A stretch of 64,000 bases of DNA from Thalassospira lucentensis (GTDB lineage: Bacteria > Pseudomonadota > Alphaproteobacteria > Rhodospirillales > Thalassospiraceae): positions 1,895,001 to 1,959,000 of the forward strand of contig NZ_CP136684.1 of the NCBI RefSeq assembly GCF_032921865.1, read 5' to 3'. Of the stretch, positions 26,352-36,078 are shown in pieces. The notes beneath the pieces were generated by a model. It did not search any database. It had not been told where the DNA came from and saw only the letters and a program-made list of their open reading frames with translations. How positions within the stretch are numbered: the first letter of the stretch is position 1; each line of letters starts with the position of its first letter. Position numbers and translations under genes: made by a program.

Positions 26352-27134
26352 CTAGTTTTGCAGGATGGAAGAAACAAGCAGCTGGGTATAGGCGTGCTGC
26401 GGATCGTCCAGCACCTGATCGGTCAGGCCGCTTTCGATCACTTCGCCGCGCTGCATGACCATCAGGCGATGCGATAACAGGCGGGCGACCGCCAGATCGT
26501 GGGTGACGATGATCACCGCCAGATTAAGGTCGTGAACCAGCCCGCGCAGCAGATCGAGCAGGCGGGCCTGAACCGAGACGTCCAGACCACCCGTGGGTTC
26601 GTCCATGAAAACGAGACGCGGGCTGGTTACGAGGTTACGGGCAATCTGCAGGCGTTGCTGCATACCACCCGAAAAGGTTGAGGGCAGATCATCAAGGCGT
26701 TCGGTGGCAATTTCGACCTTGCCAAGCCAGCTTTCGGCGGCATTCCGGATATTGCCGTAATGACGATCACCGACGGCCATCAGGCGTTCGCCGATATTGG
26801 CCCCGGCACTGACATTCATCCGCAATCCATCGCGGGCATTCTGGTGTACGAACGCCCAGTCGGTGCGCATCAGCAGTCGACGTTGCGCTTCGGACATCTG
26901 ATAGACATCGCGGATGCCATCGATGCGGGTATGGTATTCGACCGTGCCCTTGGTCGGTTCCTGCTGGGCTGAAATGCTGCGCAGCAAAGTTGATTTTCCG
27001 GACCCGGATTCACCAACGATGCCAAGCACTTCGCCGGGGCGGAGCTCGAAACTTACATTGCGGCAGCCGACCCGGTCGCCATACATCATGGTCAGGTCGG
27101 AAACGCGCAGAAGCGGTTCAGTTGAACGGGTCAT
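26352..27134 (-). CDS. phnK: C-P lyase system ABC-type ATPase PhnK
   Basis: A 260-residue ABC ATPase that docks on PhnJ in the C-P lyase complex. Walker A GESGSGKST, signature TFSGGMQQRLQIARN and Walker B LVFMDEPTGGLD are intact. The start ATG overlaps the phnJ stop by one base (TAATG). It resembles the oligopeptide-transporter ATPases, but the operon position identifies it. Confidence 0.95.
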   Translation of the reverse strand: MTRSTEPLLRVSDLTMMYGDRVGCRNVSFELRPGEVLGIVGESGSGKSTLLRSISAQQEPTKGTVEYHTRIDGIRDVYQMSEAQRRLLMRTDWAFVHQNARDGLRMNVSAGANIGERLMAVGDRHYGNIRNAAESWLGKVEIATERLDDLPSTFSGGMQQRLQIARNLVTSPRLVFMDEPTGGLDVSVQARLLDLLRGLVHDLNLAVIIVTHDLAVARLLSHRLMVMQRGEVIESGLTDQVLDDPQHAYTQLLVSSILQN

Positions 27135-28063
27135 TATTCTGCGGCCTTTCCGTTGCTGTGGCTGGTGCCAAGGGGCTGGTCATGATGTTGCGGGCCACGA
27201 TGGCCGGCGTCCTGCCGTTCGCTGCAATAATCGGTGTCCGAGCAGACGAACATCCGGTTGCCCTTGTCATCGAGGATAACCTCGTCAAGGTAGCTGTCGG
27301 TTGCGCCGCACATGCCGCATTCGTCCTTCCAGCTTTGCACCTCGAACGGGTGATCTTCGAAATCGAGGCTTTTGACCTTGGTGTAAGGCGGCAGGGCATA
27401 GATGCGCTTTTCACGTCCGGCCCCGAAAAGCTGCAGGGCGGCCATCATGTCCATTTTCGGATTGTCGAATTTCGGTGTTGGCGACGGATCCATGACATAG
27501 CGATCATCAACCATCACCGGATAGGCGTAGGTGGTGGCGATATGGCCGTGACGCGAAATGTCCTCATAAAGCTTCACATGCATCAGGCCATATTCCTCAA
27601 GCGCGTGCATCTTGCGCGTTTCGGTTTCGCGGGGTTCCAGGAAGCGAAGCGGTTCGGGGATCGGCACCTGATAGACAAGGATCTGGTCTTCGCGCAGTTC
27701 CTTTTCGGGAATGCGGTGGCGGGTCTGGATAATTGATGCCTCGGCGGTTTTTTCCGTGGTCGCCACATTGGCGGTCTTGGCAAAGAACTGCCGGATGGAT
27801 ACCGCGTTGGTGGTGTCGTCCGCGCCCTGATCGATGACCTTAAGCGTATCGTCCGGGCCGATGACGGCGGCCGTGACCTGCACCCCGCCCGTACCCCAGC
27901 CATAGGGCATCGGCATTTCGCGACCGGCAAACGGCACCTGATATCCGGGGATGGCAACGGCCTTTAGCAGCGCACGCCGGATCATGCGTTTGGTTTGTTC
28001 ATCAAGATAGGCAAAATTATAGGCCGAAGATGATTCTAGCGGATTATTTACGGTCTGTTCCAT
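27134..28063 (-). CDS. phnJ: Carbon-phosphorus lyase PhnJ (radical SAM)
   Basis: A 309-residue catalytic subunit that breaks the C-P bond of ribose 1-phosphonate 5-phosphate with SAM radical chemistry. The cysteines of CGMCGATDSY and of VCSDTDYCSE form the Fe-S and catalytic set, matching the unusual Cys spacing of PhnJ rather than CxxxCxxC. The N-terminal YNFAYLDEQTKRMIRRALLKA is strongly conserved. The C-terminus ends in a His-rich tail. It starts 5 bases after phnI. Confidence 0.97.
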   Translation of the reverse strand: MEQTVNNPLESSSAYNFAYLDEQTKRMIRRALLKAVAIPGYQVPFAGREMPMPYGWGTGGVQVTAAVIGPDDTLKVIDQGADDTTNAVSIRQFFAKTANVATTEKTAEASIIQTRHRIPEKELREDQILVYQVPIPEPLRFLEPRETETRKMHALEEYGLMHVKLYEDISRHGHIATTYAYPVMVDDRYVMDPSPTPKFDNPKMDMMAALQLFGAGREKRIYALPPYTKVKSLDFEDHPFEVQSWKDECGMCGATDSYLDEVILDDKGNRMFVCSDTDYCSERQDAGHRGPQHHDQPLGTSHSNGKAAE

Positions 28064-28068
28064 ATTGG

Positions 28069-29211
28069 TTACTCCGCGGCTTCGGGTTGTGATCTGGCGT
28101 TTTTGGCATCGGCTGCATCCGCCTTTGCCAGACGTTCCAGCACTTCGGCACGCATGCGCCGGACAAGTTCAAGTTCGCCCTGGAAATCGACATAGTGCGG
28201 CAGCTTGATATGTTCGACAAAGCCGGTTGCCTGCACATTGTCGCTATGTTCCATGACGAATTCCTCGTCCTGGGCCGGGCCCATGACCTGTTCGCCCATT
28301 TCGCGTGCACGCATCGCACGATCCACCAGTGCCATCGAAATCGACTTGCGTTCGTTTTGCCCGAAGACGAGCCCGTAACCGCGGGTGAATTGCGGCAGCT
28401 TGGTTTTGGAACCCTTGAACTTGTTGACGGTTTCACATTCGGTCAGCTCGATATCACCGATATCGATGGCAAAGCCGAGTTCTTCGGGTTCGATTTCGAC
28501 CGCAACGCTGCCATAGCGGATTTCACCGACAAATGCGTGGCTATTGGCGTAGCCGCGCTGGGTGGAATAACCGAGTGCCAGAACAAAACCCTCGTCCCCG
28601 CGGGCGAGGTTTTGCAGGCGAAGATCACGATCCGCCGGGAATTTGACGGCTTCGCGCGTCAGATCGGCGACCGGGGCGTCATCATTGGTTGGGTTCGGTT
28701 CGTCCTGTATCAGGCCCTCGTAATTCAGAAGGTCATCAAGAACGCGCGGCATGGTTTCATCCACCGGATGGTCGGCGGTGTGGGCGGTTGCCGGTTCCTC
28801 GCCATTGGCCATCAGGGTGAAATCAAGCAGGCGGTGGGTGTAATCAAATGTCGGGCCGAGAATCTGCCCGCCCGGCAAATCCTTGAAGGTTGCCGAAATG
28901 CGGCGTGCGATATCCATTTCGGCGGTTTTGACCGGCCTGGAAAAGGCAAAGCGCGGCAATGTGGTGCGATAGGCGCGCATCAGAAAGATCGCCTCGATCA
29001 GGTCCCCGCGACCCTGCTTGATGGCAAGGGCGGCCAGATCGCGGTCATAAAGCGATCCTTCGGCCATGACGCGGGTGACCGAAAGCGACAATTGCTGTTC
29101 GATCTGGCTGGTTTCGATTTCGGCAACGTCCCTGTCGCCACGGCGTTTTTCGGCCAGAAGCCGGTGGGCATTGTTGATGGCGCGTTCGCCACCTTTGACG
29201 GCTACATACAT
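28069..29211 (-). CDS. phnI: Carbon-phosphorus lyase core subunit PhnI
   Basis: A 380-residue subunit. With PhnG, PhnH and PhnL it exchanges the adenine of ATP for the phosphonate to give ribose 1-phosphonate 5-triphosphate. It begins MYVAVKGGERAINNAH, the conserved PhnI start. The longer frame from 29286 lies inside phnH and was rejected. The motif FKGSKTKLPQFTRGYGLVFG is characteristic. It directly follows phnH. Confidence 0.96.
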   Translation of the reverse strand: MYVAVKGGERAINNAHRLLAEKRRGDRDVAEIETSQIEQQLSLSVTRVMAEGSLYDRDLAALAIKQGRGDLIEAIFLMRAYRTTLPRFAFSRPVKTAEMDIARRISATFKDLPGGQILGPTFDYTHRLLDFTLMANGEEPATAHTADHPVDETMPRVLDDLLNYEGLIQDEPNPTNDDAPVADLTREAVKFPADRDLRLQNLARGDEGFVLALGYSTQRGYANSHAFVGEIRYGSVAVEIEPEELGFAIDIGDIELTECETVNKFKGSKTKLPQFTRGYGLVFGQNERKSISMALVDRAMRAREMGEQVMGPAQDEEFVMEHSDNVQATGFVEHIKLPHYVDFQGELELVRRMRAEVLERLAKADAADAKNARSQPEAAE

Positions 29212-29212
29212 T

Positions 29213-29821
29213 TTATCTGACCTCGATCCGGGTGGTGCGCGGAAGGGCGGCGATTTTGCGATCCGCGGCAAAGATGACATCGACACCGCATGGGAACAGA
29301 TGATGGTTTTCCGCGCGCCATGCGTGGAAGGCGGCGGGCAGGCCGGGGACCGAGAGGTGCTGGCTGTCCTTGATGCCGGGGCCTTGCAGGATCATGTCGG
29401 CCTTGTCCGATATGTCTTCGACCATCAGGATCAGAGTTGCTGACTGATCGGGATATTCTGCATTGCCGATGGGCAGTTCCTTGATGAAGGCAAGATCACC
29501 ATCAAGGCGGGCCACGGCAAAATCGGCAGCGGACGGCGTGCTGCTGATCGGGCTGCCGCAATGGAATTTCAGATGGGCATTGGCAGCGTCCGATGCGCAA
29601 TCAGGTGACAGCCAGATTGTCGTATCCATATCGGCCATCGCCAGCAGGAACGCGGTTGCGGACTTGTTCAGCCCGGCCGGTGCCGGGACATCAAGCGGCA
29701 GATCGTAAATCCGACCGGGATGGGCCATGGCATCCAGAATGGTGCGAAAAACGGCATTGGAATCAAAGGCAGCATTTTCAAAACCGCGCAGCAGATCGGC
29801 TGTCCGGGGTTGCGGGATCAT
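29213..29821 (-). CDS. phnH: Carbon-phosphorus lyase core subunit PhnH
   Basis: A 202-residue core subunit of the PhnGHIJ complex. The N-terminal FENAAFDSNAVFRTILDAMAHPGRIYDL is typical of PhnH; DPDCA-like and HCGSPI segments follow. It has no catalytic residues of its own and acts as a dimeric scaffold. Its ATG overlaps the phnG stop (ATGA), so translation is coupled. Confidence 0.95.
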   Translation of the reverse strand: MIPQPRTADLLRGFENAAFDSNAVFRTILDAMAHPGRIYDLPLDVPAPAGLNKSATAFLLAMADMDTTIWLSPDCASDAANAHLKFHCGSPISSTPSAADFAVARLDGDLAFIKELPIGNAEYPDQSATLILMVEDISDKADMILQGPGIKDSQHLSVPGLPAAFHAWRAENHHLFPCGVDVIFAADRKIAALPRTTRIEVR

Positions 29822-30306
29822 TCGTCTTCTCCTCGGACAAGGGTAAAGAAATCGACCTTGGTGGCGGCGACCTTGCGGGCGTTTTCGCGTTTTGCCTCGG
29901 CCTGCTGGCGGGCCAGCATGTCGATGAAATCCGATGCAGCGTTGTCGCGTTGCATGATGGCATCAAACAGGGCGGCATATTGCGCCTGTATGCGGTCGCG
30001 ACCCTTGACATAGGCATGACCGACCGTGCCATCGGACAGGGTAACTGCGCAGCGTGTGACCGTCATTTCGCCAAGGTTGAAGCGTTGCCCGGCACCCCCG
30101 GCGCGGCCACGTACCATGACCATGCCGATTTGCGGTTCGCGCAGGTGGCTCCATTGCACATCGGCAAAATGATCGTGCCATTCCTGTTCCAGAATTGCGC
30201 GGTCTGTGCGTGCCAGTACTGCCATCCAGCGCTGGCGGGCCTGTGTGGCGGGATCGATGTTTGATCCCTGGTCTGATCCGGATTGCGGGGCGGGTTGCGC
30301 CGTCAT
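29818..30306 (-). CDS. phnG: Carbon-phosphorus lyase core subunit PhnG
   Basis: A 162-residue first gene of the minus-strand operon phnGHIJKLMN. The conserved REPQIGMVMVRGRAGGAGQRFNLGE region (EPQIG, GRAGG, FNLGE) identifies it. The ATG at 30306 has AAGGA about eight bases upstream. It diverges from phnF across 120 bases that carry the palindromic operator. Confidence 0.95.
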   Translation of the reverse strand: MTAQPAPQSGSDQGSNIDPATQARQRWMAVLARTDRAILEQEWHDHFADVQWSHLREPQIGMVMVRGRAGGAGQRFNLGEMTVTRCAVTLSDGTVGHAYVKGRDRIQAQYAALFDAIMQRDNAASDFIDMLARQQAEAKRENARKVAATKVDFFTLVRGEDE

Positions 30307-30347
30307 CTGTCTGATCCTTCTATGCGGGTATCGACAAATTCAAAATT

Positions 30348-30365
30348 TGTCTAGACGTCTATACA
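30348..30365. promoter_or_regulatory. PhnF operator between phnG and phnF
   Basis: TGTCTAGACGTCTATACA is an 18-bp near-perfect palindrome (TGTnTAGAC/GTCTAnACA). Its form suits GntR regulators of the HutC/UTRA class such as PhnF. Its place between the divergent genes suggests control of both. Confidence 0.65.
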
Positions 30366-30426
30366 TATTCACGTTATAAGACGATTACGCGCGCTTGGCA
30401 AAGGTCTTGCGGTGAAAGTTTTGTGA

Positions 30427-31152
30427 ATGGGGATTTCGATGGATTGGGAAGCCGGGCTATCTATCTGGAAGCAAATCGAAAAACAGCTTCTTGCCGATAT
30501 TGCCAGCGGGGTCTTTGCCCCCGGTGACAAAATGCCGACCGAGATGGAACTGGTTCGCAGATTCGGTGTTAACCGGCATACGGTGCGACGCGCGATGTCG
30601 GCCCTTGTCGATGCCAATGTCGTGCGTGTCGAACAGGGGCGGGGGGCCTTTGTCCAGGAACAGATCCTTGATTATCCGCTTGGCAGCAAGACACGGTTTT
30701 CCCAGATCGTATCGGGGCGTCATCGTTTGCCCGACAAACGACTGATTTCGTCAGAAATCCTGAAAGCCAGTGCGACCATCGCCCAGTTTCTCGATGTCAA
30801 ACCGGGAACGCGGGTTGTCGAACTGTTTTCCGTATCAGAGGCCGATGGCATTCCGCTGGCGGTGGCGACAAGCTACCTTCCGGTTGCCCGGTTCGAGGGG
30901 ATTGTCGAGATATTTACCCAGACAAAATCCCTGACCGAGGCTTTCAAGCATTTCGGGATTGATGATTACAGCCGCAAAACCACCCGCATCAGTGCCCAAC
31001 TGCCATCATCACGGGTGGCCAGCCTGCTGAAACAGGCCAAAAACCGGCCGGTGATATCCACAGAAAGTGTCGATGTCGATGCGGCAGGAGTGCCCATCGA
31101 ATACGGGATCACCGCCTTTTCCAGCGACCGGGTTCAGTTGATTGTCGAGTAG
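30427..31152 (+). CDS. phnF: Phosphonate metabolism transcriptional regulator PhnF (GntR family)
   Basis: A 241-residue GntR/HutC regulator. The N-terminal winged helix includes DKMPTEMELVRRFGVNRHT and a recognition helix ending in RRAMSAL. The UTRA ligand-binding domain spans roughly residues 95-235. Two starts are possible: ATG 30427, used here, or ATG 30439, which has GGGGA six bases upstream. It probably represses the phn genes until a phosphonate-related ligand binds. Confidence 0.93.
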   Translation: MGISMDWEAGLSIWKQIEKQLLADIASGVFAPGDKMPTEMELVRRFGVNRHTVRRAMSALVDANVVRVEQGRGAFVQEQILDYPLGSKTRFSQIVSGRHRLPDKRLISSEILKASATIAQFLDVKPGTRVVELFSVSEADGIPLAVATSYLPVARFEGIVEIFTQTKSLTEAFKHFGIDDYSRKTTRISAQLPSSRVASLLKQAKNRPVISTESVDVDAAGVPIEYGITAFSSDRVQLIVE

Positions 31153-31157
31153 CCTGC

Positions 31158-33380
31158 TTAGTTTTTGGGTTTACGGCACCAGAACTGATACATCCCAGCA
31201 AATGTTGACGGGTTTTCTTGCTCGTACTTATGCCAGCGTTTTAGCCGTTCGCTCTTGGCACCCTGATTGATCGATGTTCTTTGCTGGCGGAGTTGCTGTG
31301 ATCCGGTGATTTCAAAATCGAGGAATTCCAACCCAAGGTCTGCCAGGCATTGTTCGATCTGTGGCAAGGTAAAGCGATGTTCCTGTATGTGGAAAATCAG
31401 ATCGCGGCAATCGCTTAAACTGAAGAAATCGCTGCTGTGAAGCAGGGTGTTTTTGGCATTGCTATCGGAAGCCAGAATATCCTGTCGACATTTCCGAATG
31501 TCGTCTGCGGTGGATTTATACCCGTGACTGGCGATGAATTCGCGCGCTTCCACGATCGCTTTTCGCCCGATTTCGCTATAAAGCGCGATTTTCATAAGCC
31601 CGCCGGGTTTCAGTAGATCGCAAAGAACCCGCCAACCGGCCATCGGGTCATCCATATGGTGCAACACACCCCCGCATTCGATCAGGTCAAATTGCCGGTT
31701 GAGCTCGCCCAATTTCAGGATGTCAGCCTGCCCATAGGTCAGATTTGTCAGGCCAAGCTGTTCGGTTTTGCGTCGTGCGTAACTCAGGCTTGAAAGACTT
31801 AAATCTACGGCAAGAACTGTTGCATCCTGAAACCGCGAAGCAACATCAATGCTGTGCTTCCCCGTGCCGCAACCGGCGACAAGTATTTGAGGATGGGGCG
31901 GGCTTTGATAATCGCCAATGTCAAGCATCAGCGGATAGGATTTCAAGGTTTCATCGATAGGCTTGGGGTTCTGGACCAATGAGGTGTGGTTCCAGCGTGG
32001 ATAAGGGTTTTCTTCGTATTGCGACCGGACGGCTTGGGAAATGTTGTTGTCGATGCCGGTCAGTTGCGGGATCTGATCGCGCAGATAACGTTCCTGATTG
32101 GGTTCGTGGAACTGCTGTTCGAACAATGATTTCAGATCGTTCGGAAGGTTCTTGCGCGAAAGACGTTCTGCCCAGTCATATTCGAAAATAGGTTTGTAAC
32201 AGGCCAGAATTGCAGGGATTTCCGGGCTGAAATCTTTGTCTGACAGGATGTCCTGACGCAGTTGATTGTTCAGGTCATCGATTTTTGCGCGTTCCGCGTC
32301 GCTCAGTGCATAGACATATTCGTTGTTAAAGCACTGGGCGGCCAATGCTGCGATCAGCGGAACATGAAAACCGGACTTGCCAGCTTCTTTGAACAGTATG
32401 ATCTGACGAAGCGAGGTCAGGGCGCGTTCAAAGCGCAAATTCGATAATGGGTGGGTCCTGAGGGCTTGCAGAAAAAGGGGCTGTTCCTGAAGTGTATCAA
32501 GGTCCGATGGCTGAAACTTTTCAACGGATCCCTCAGCATTTGAAATCCGTTCGATGGCGGCATTAAAACCTTCCTTGAGGCTTAAAACGGCCAGTGTCGC
32601 CTTGGTTGCTGTGCGGGGGCTGATTTGGTTGCAACTGAGAACATTGCCTAAGGCTGCTTCGAGGGTGTCATCGGTGCTGGTGAAGGCACAGCTTTCCAGT
32701 GTTGTTGCAAAGCTGGAAAGATGACGCACAATGCCGGGCTCAAGCTTTATGGCCTTAAGATGATGAGGCAGGGCCCTGCCGGGTTGATTGACCAGATTAA
32801 GTGCAACGGCCAGATCGGTATGCAGATCCGCATCATCTGGCACAAAGCGTAATGCGCGTGTGTATAGATCAATGGCCTGGTCGGTTTTTCCGACATGAAC
32901 CGAAAGTTTGGCAAGCCCCCGAAGTGATGCCAAATGATCGGGGTTTTGGCCTAGTGCGATTTCGAAATGACGGATTGCTTCGTCGGTGTGGTTATGGTTG
33001 CCCAGAATGGCCCCGAGGTTGCTGTGCGATTCAGTGTGATCGGGTTTCAGGGTTATGGCCTGACGAAAATGCTGTTTTGCATCATCGACCATTCCAAGTT
33101 CAATCAGCGCAACACCCAGGTTGCTGTGGACGGTCGCATTGTTCGGATTGAGTTGGATCGAACGGCGCATCCAATCAACGGCTTTTTGATGGTCGCCATT
33201 CTGGTAATGACAGAGACCGGTCAGATGCAAGGCATCGGGTTGGTCGGGGATTTGCCTTAGGATATCGGCATAAAGGTTGAGTGCGGCGGGTACATTTCCC
33301 TTGGTCTGGTATTGCAGCCCCAACTGCAGGACCTGTTCAAGTGTTGCAGTATTTTTGCCAGTTCCGCCGCCTTGTGCCAT
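31158..33380 (-). CDS. TPR protein fused to a SAM-dependent methyltransferase
   Basis: A 740-residue cytoplasmic protein. About the first 230 residues hold tandem TPRs (for example ALHLTGLCHYQNGDHQKAVD, VHSNLGVALIELGMVDDAKQ). A long middle section matches no domain I know. The C-terminal class I methyltransferase has motif I ILVAGCGTGKHSI, motif II AVDLSLSSLSYA and LIECGGVLHHMDDP. Such proteins often modify glycans or proteins picked up by the TPRs, but the target is unknown. It converges with phnF at only 5 bases, with no clear terminator between. Confidence 0.88.
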   Translation of the reverse strand: MAQGGGTGKNTATLEQVLQLGLQYQTKGNVPAALNLYADILRQIPDQPDALHLTGLCHYQNGDHQKAVDWMRRSIQLNPNNATVHSNLGVALIELGMVDDAKQHFRQAITLKPDHTESHSNLGAILGNHNHTDEAIRHFEIALGQNPDHLASLRGLAKLSVHVGKTDQAIDLYTRALRFVPDDADLHTDLAVALNLVNQPGRALPHHLKAIKLEPGIVRHLSSFATTLESCAFTSTDDTLEAALGNVLSCNQISPRTATKATLAVLSLKEGFNAAIERISNAEGSVEKFQPSDLDTLQEQPLFLQALRTHPLSNLRFERALTSLRQIILFKEAGKSGFHVPLIAALAAQCFNNEYVYALSDAERAKIDDLNNQLRQDILSDKDFSPEIPAILACYKPIFEYDWAERLSRKNLPNDLKSLFEQQFHEPNQERYLRDQIPQLTGIDNNISQAVRSQYEENPYPRWNHTSLVQNPKPIDETLKSYPLMLDIGDYQSPPHPQILVAGCGTGKHSIDVASRFQDATVLAVDLSLSSLSYARRKTEQLGLTNLTYGQADILKLGELNRQFDLIECGGVLHHMDDPMAGWRVLCDLLKPGGLMKIALYSEIGRKAIVEAREFIASHGYKSTADDIRKCRQDILASDSNAKNTLLHSSDFFSLSDCRDLIFHIQEHRFTLPQIEQCLADLGLEFLDFEITGSQQLRQQRTSINQGAKSERLKRWHKYEQENPSTFAGMYQFWCRKPKN

Positions 33381-33433
33381 CTATTTTGCCTTGAACACCG
33401 TTGGATTTCATTCGGGACTGTACTTTGATCTGG

Positions 33434-34069
33434 TTAATATTCCCGCCCCGGGCGGGCCTTGTAAACCGGGAAGCTCAGTTTGAAGCGTATGGCGCTGGCG
33501 CGCAGGGCGAAGGAACACAGGAAGGCGATCAGGGCGACCGGGGCACGGGGAAGCGACAGGATATCGGTGCCGATCACATAGATTGATGCGCCGAGGAGCG
33601 CGCAGGTGATGTAAATTTCCGGGCGCAGGATCAGCGGGATTTCGTTACACACCACATCACGCACCATGCCGCCAAATGTCGCGGTGATGGTACCAAGGAT
33701 GATCGCGACCAGCGGCGATACGCCAAGGTTAAGGCCGATAGCCGCCCCCGTCACGCCAAACATCGCAAGCCCAAGCGCATCAAGCCAGATCAGCGCGACA
33801 TAACGCCGTTCGACCAGATGGGCGGTGAAATAGGTGAAGACCGCACTGCCGATACAGGTAATCACCCAGGCCGGATCCCTGATCCAGAAAACCGGTGTGG
33901 CCCCGGTAATGACATCGCGTACCGTGCCGCCGCCGATGCCGGTAAAGGTCGCGATCAGCACGAAGCCGACAATATCCATCTGGCGGCGGGATGCTTCCAG
34001 CGCGCCGGTCACGGCAAAAACCGCAACGCCGGTCAGTTCAAGCCAGTAGATGATTTGCGTAATGGTCAT
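33434..34069 (-). CDS. TRIC-like cation channel / UPF0126 membrane protein
   Basis: A 211-residue inner-membrane protein made of two copies of the UPF0126 unit, about seven hydrophobic helices. The paired signatures GIGGGTVRDVITG and ATFGGMVRDVVCNEIP are the family hallmark. Structurally studied relatives are trimeric intracellular cation (TRIC) channels. Some bacterial homologues have been proposed as glycine transporters. The physiological role here is open. Confidence 0.9.
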   Translation of the reverse strand: MTITQIIYWLELTGVAVFAVTGALEASRRQMDIVGFVLIATFTGIGGGTVRDVITGATPVFWIRDPAWVITCIGSAVFTYFTAHLVERRYVALIWLDALGLAMFGVTGAAIGLNLGVSPLVAIILGTITATFGGMVRDVVCNEIPLILRPEIYITCALLGASIYVIGTDILSLPRAPVALIAFLCSFALRASAIRFKLSFPVYKARPGREY

Positions 34070-34345
34070 AATGTCGTTTCATCACTGTTTCGATTGCGGA
34101 TCAAGTCTGGTGTAACCTTTGCGTGCCCGGCTTAAAAGAGTTTTGGAACTGCCGATTTTTCAATATGTTGGAAATAACCCGGCCAAACGGAAGAACATCA
34201 TGAAAAATGTTTTCATGGTTGGGCTTAAAATGGTCTGAGCGATATCTTATATTTTGCGCAAGATAAGCCGCATTCAAAAAAACAGCGGCATACAAACAGG
34301 GCAACCAACAAACGTGCTGCCCTATGGGAAGTGTGAGGATTGACT

Positions 34346-36013
34346 GTGAAAAGTCTTTCGCGGGTGGGTATTCGTATCCAGATCGCGCTGGCCACGGCGG
34401 TGCTTGTCGCTGCTTTGGCAGGCGTTATGAGTTATGTTGTCGGCAAAAGATCGGCAGAAGATCTGACAAGGCAGATCGGTACCGGTGTTTCCGATCTTGC
34501 CCTGCAAATGGCCGACGAACTCGACCGGACGATGTGGACCCATCGCGGTGAAGTTGCGGTTCTGAGCACCCTTCGCGCCCTTCGCAACCTTGACGACATC
34601 GAACAGGCCAGCGCGCTGATCAACCGGCTGCAACATGAATTGCCGATTTTCACTTGGATCGGGGTTCTTGACGCGGGCGGTACCGTGGTTGCGGCAACCG
34701 GGGATATTCTGGTCGGCAAGGATATTTCCGCGCGTCCCGTCTATGAATTTGGCAGCAAGGGGATGTTCATCGGGGATGTTCATGATGCCAAGCTGCTGGC
34801 CGAAAAATTTCCAAGCCCCACCGGCGAGCCAATCCAGTTTGTCGATATCGCTGTTCCCTTGATGAACGATGCCGGAAATCTCAATGGTGTTCTGGCAACA
34901 CATCTGAGCTGGGAATGGGCGGACACGGTGCGGCGTAACCTGTTTGCCGGGCAGGGCCTGCATCGCAATGTCGATATTTTTGTCATCGGTGCGAACGGGA
35001 CGATCCTGCTGGCGCCAGATTTCGCGATGACCGGGCAGAAGCTTGAACTGCAATTGGAGAAAGGGTCGCACAGGTCAGACATTGGATGGGAAATCGCGAA
35101 ATGGCCGGATGGCCATGATTATCTGACCGGTTTTGCCCCGGCAGACGGGCATTTTGACTATCCGGGGCTTGGCTGGTCGGTGCTGGTCCGTCAGCCGATA
35201 GAAGCCGCCCTGATAACCGTTCACGATTTGCAGTCCGATATTCTGGCCCTTGGCCTTAGTCTTGCCGTGCTGTTTAGTGTTTTTGCCTGGTGGGGGGCCG
35301 GTTTCATCGTCGGTCCGCTGGTCACGATCGCGAATGCCGCCGGAGAGCTTAAACGTGGCGAGATCGAAAGCCTGCCGCAGGTTTCCGGTGCACGCGAAAT
35401 CAACATGCTGTCAAACAGCCTGAACAGTCTGGTCGCCAAGCTGACGGAAAAGGATAGGGCGCTGGGCAAGATGAAGCATATTGCGCATCACGATCCCCTG
35501 ACCGGGCTTGGCAACCGTCTGGCACTGGACGTTTATTTCGAACATGCCCTCGCACAGGCCAAGCGCCAGCACAGTCAGCTTGGCGTTCTTGCCCTTGATC
35601 TGGATGATTTCAAACCGGTCAATGACCGCCTGGGACATGCGGCGGGGGATGAGGTCCTGTGCGAAGTGGCCCGTCGGCTGCGTCGCTGCGTGCGCGGTGG
35701 GGATCTGGTTGCCCGCACGGGCGGGGACGAGATGGTCATTGTTTCGCATCTTGGTGAGAACGGTGTGTCCGAAGCCCGCGCATTGGCCGAAAGAATCCTT
35801 AATGACATTCTGATGCCGTTCATTACCGGCGGAAAACGGATATCGATCAATATCAGTATCGGTATTGCCGTTTATCCCGATCATGACACCCGCCCGGAGA
35901 CGCTTCTGGAGCAGGCTGATCAGGCGCTTTATGTGGCCAAAAGCAAGGGCAAGCATCGTTACGTCATTTATGGTGAGGAAAACCGCCAGCAGAATTCCGG
36001 CTCACGCGCCTGA
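34346..36013 (+). CDS. Membrane diguanylate cyclase with dCache and HAMP domains
   Basis: A 555-residue sensor enzyme. An N-terminal transmembrane helix is followed by a periplasmic dCache-type sensor (about residues 40-285), a second transmembrane helix, a HAMP linker, and a GGDEF domain from about residue 375. The active site reads GGDEM instead of GGDEF. The allosteric I-site RGGD lies five residues before it. It is probably an active c-di-GMP synthase with product inhibition, though the Met change leaves some doubt. The GTG at 34346 was chosen because GAGG lies seven bases upstream; the TTG at 34340 is too close to it. Confidence 0.9.
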   Translation: MKSLSRVGIRIQIALATAVLVAALAGVMSYVVGKRSAEDLTRQIGTGVSDLALQMADELDRTMWTHRGEVAVLSTLRALRNLDDIEQASALINRLQHELPIFTWIGVLDAGGTVVAATGDILVGKDISARPVYEFGSKGMFIGDVHDAKLLAEKFPSPTGEPIQFVDIAVPLMNDAGNLNGVLATHLSWEWADTVRRNLFAGQGLHRNVDIFVIGANGTILLAPDFAMTGQKLELQLEKGSHRSDIGWEIAKWPDGHDYLTGFAPADGHFDYPGLGWSVLVRQPIEAALITVHDLQSDILALGLSLAVLFSVFAWWGAGFIVGPLVTIANAAGELKRGEIESLPQVSGAREINMLSNSLNSLVAKLTEKDRALGKMKHIAHHDPLTGLGNRLALDVYFEHALAQAKRQHSQLGVLALDLDDFKPVNDRLGHAAGDEVLCEVARRLRRCVRGGDLVARTGGDEMVIVSHLGENGVSEARALAERILNDILMPFITGGKRISINISIGIAVYPDHDTRPETLLEQADQALYVAKSKGKHRYVIYGEENRQQNSGSRA

Positions 36014-36078
36014 AATCGGGTCAGACATGACCATCCAATGGCTTGACTTGGTGGTGATTGCTAAGCATTAAGCAATCC

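Noticed and set aside
28195-29220. A 341-codon ORF antisense to phnI
   Set aside because: It is a shadow of phnI on the opposite strand; phnI is conserved and in operon order.
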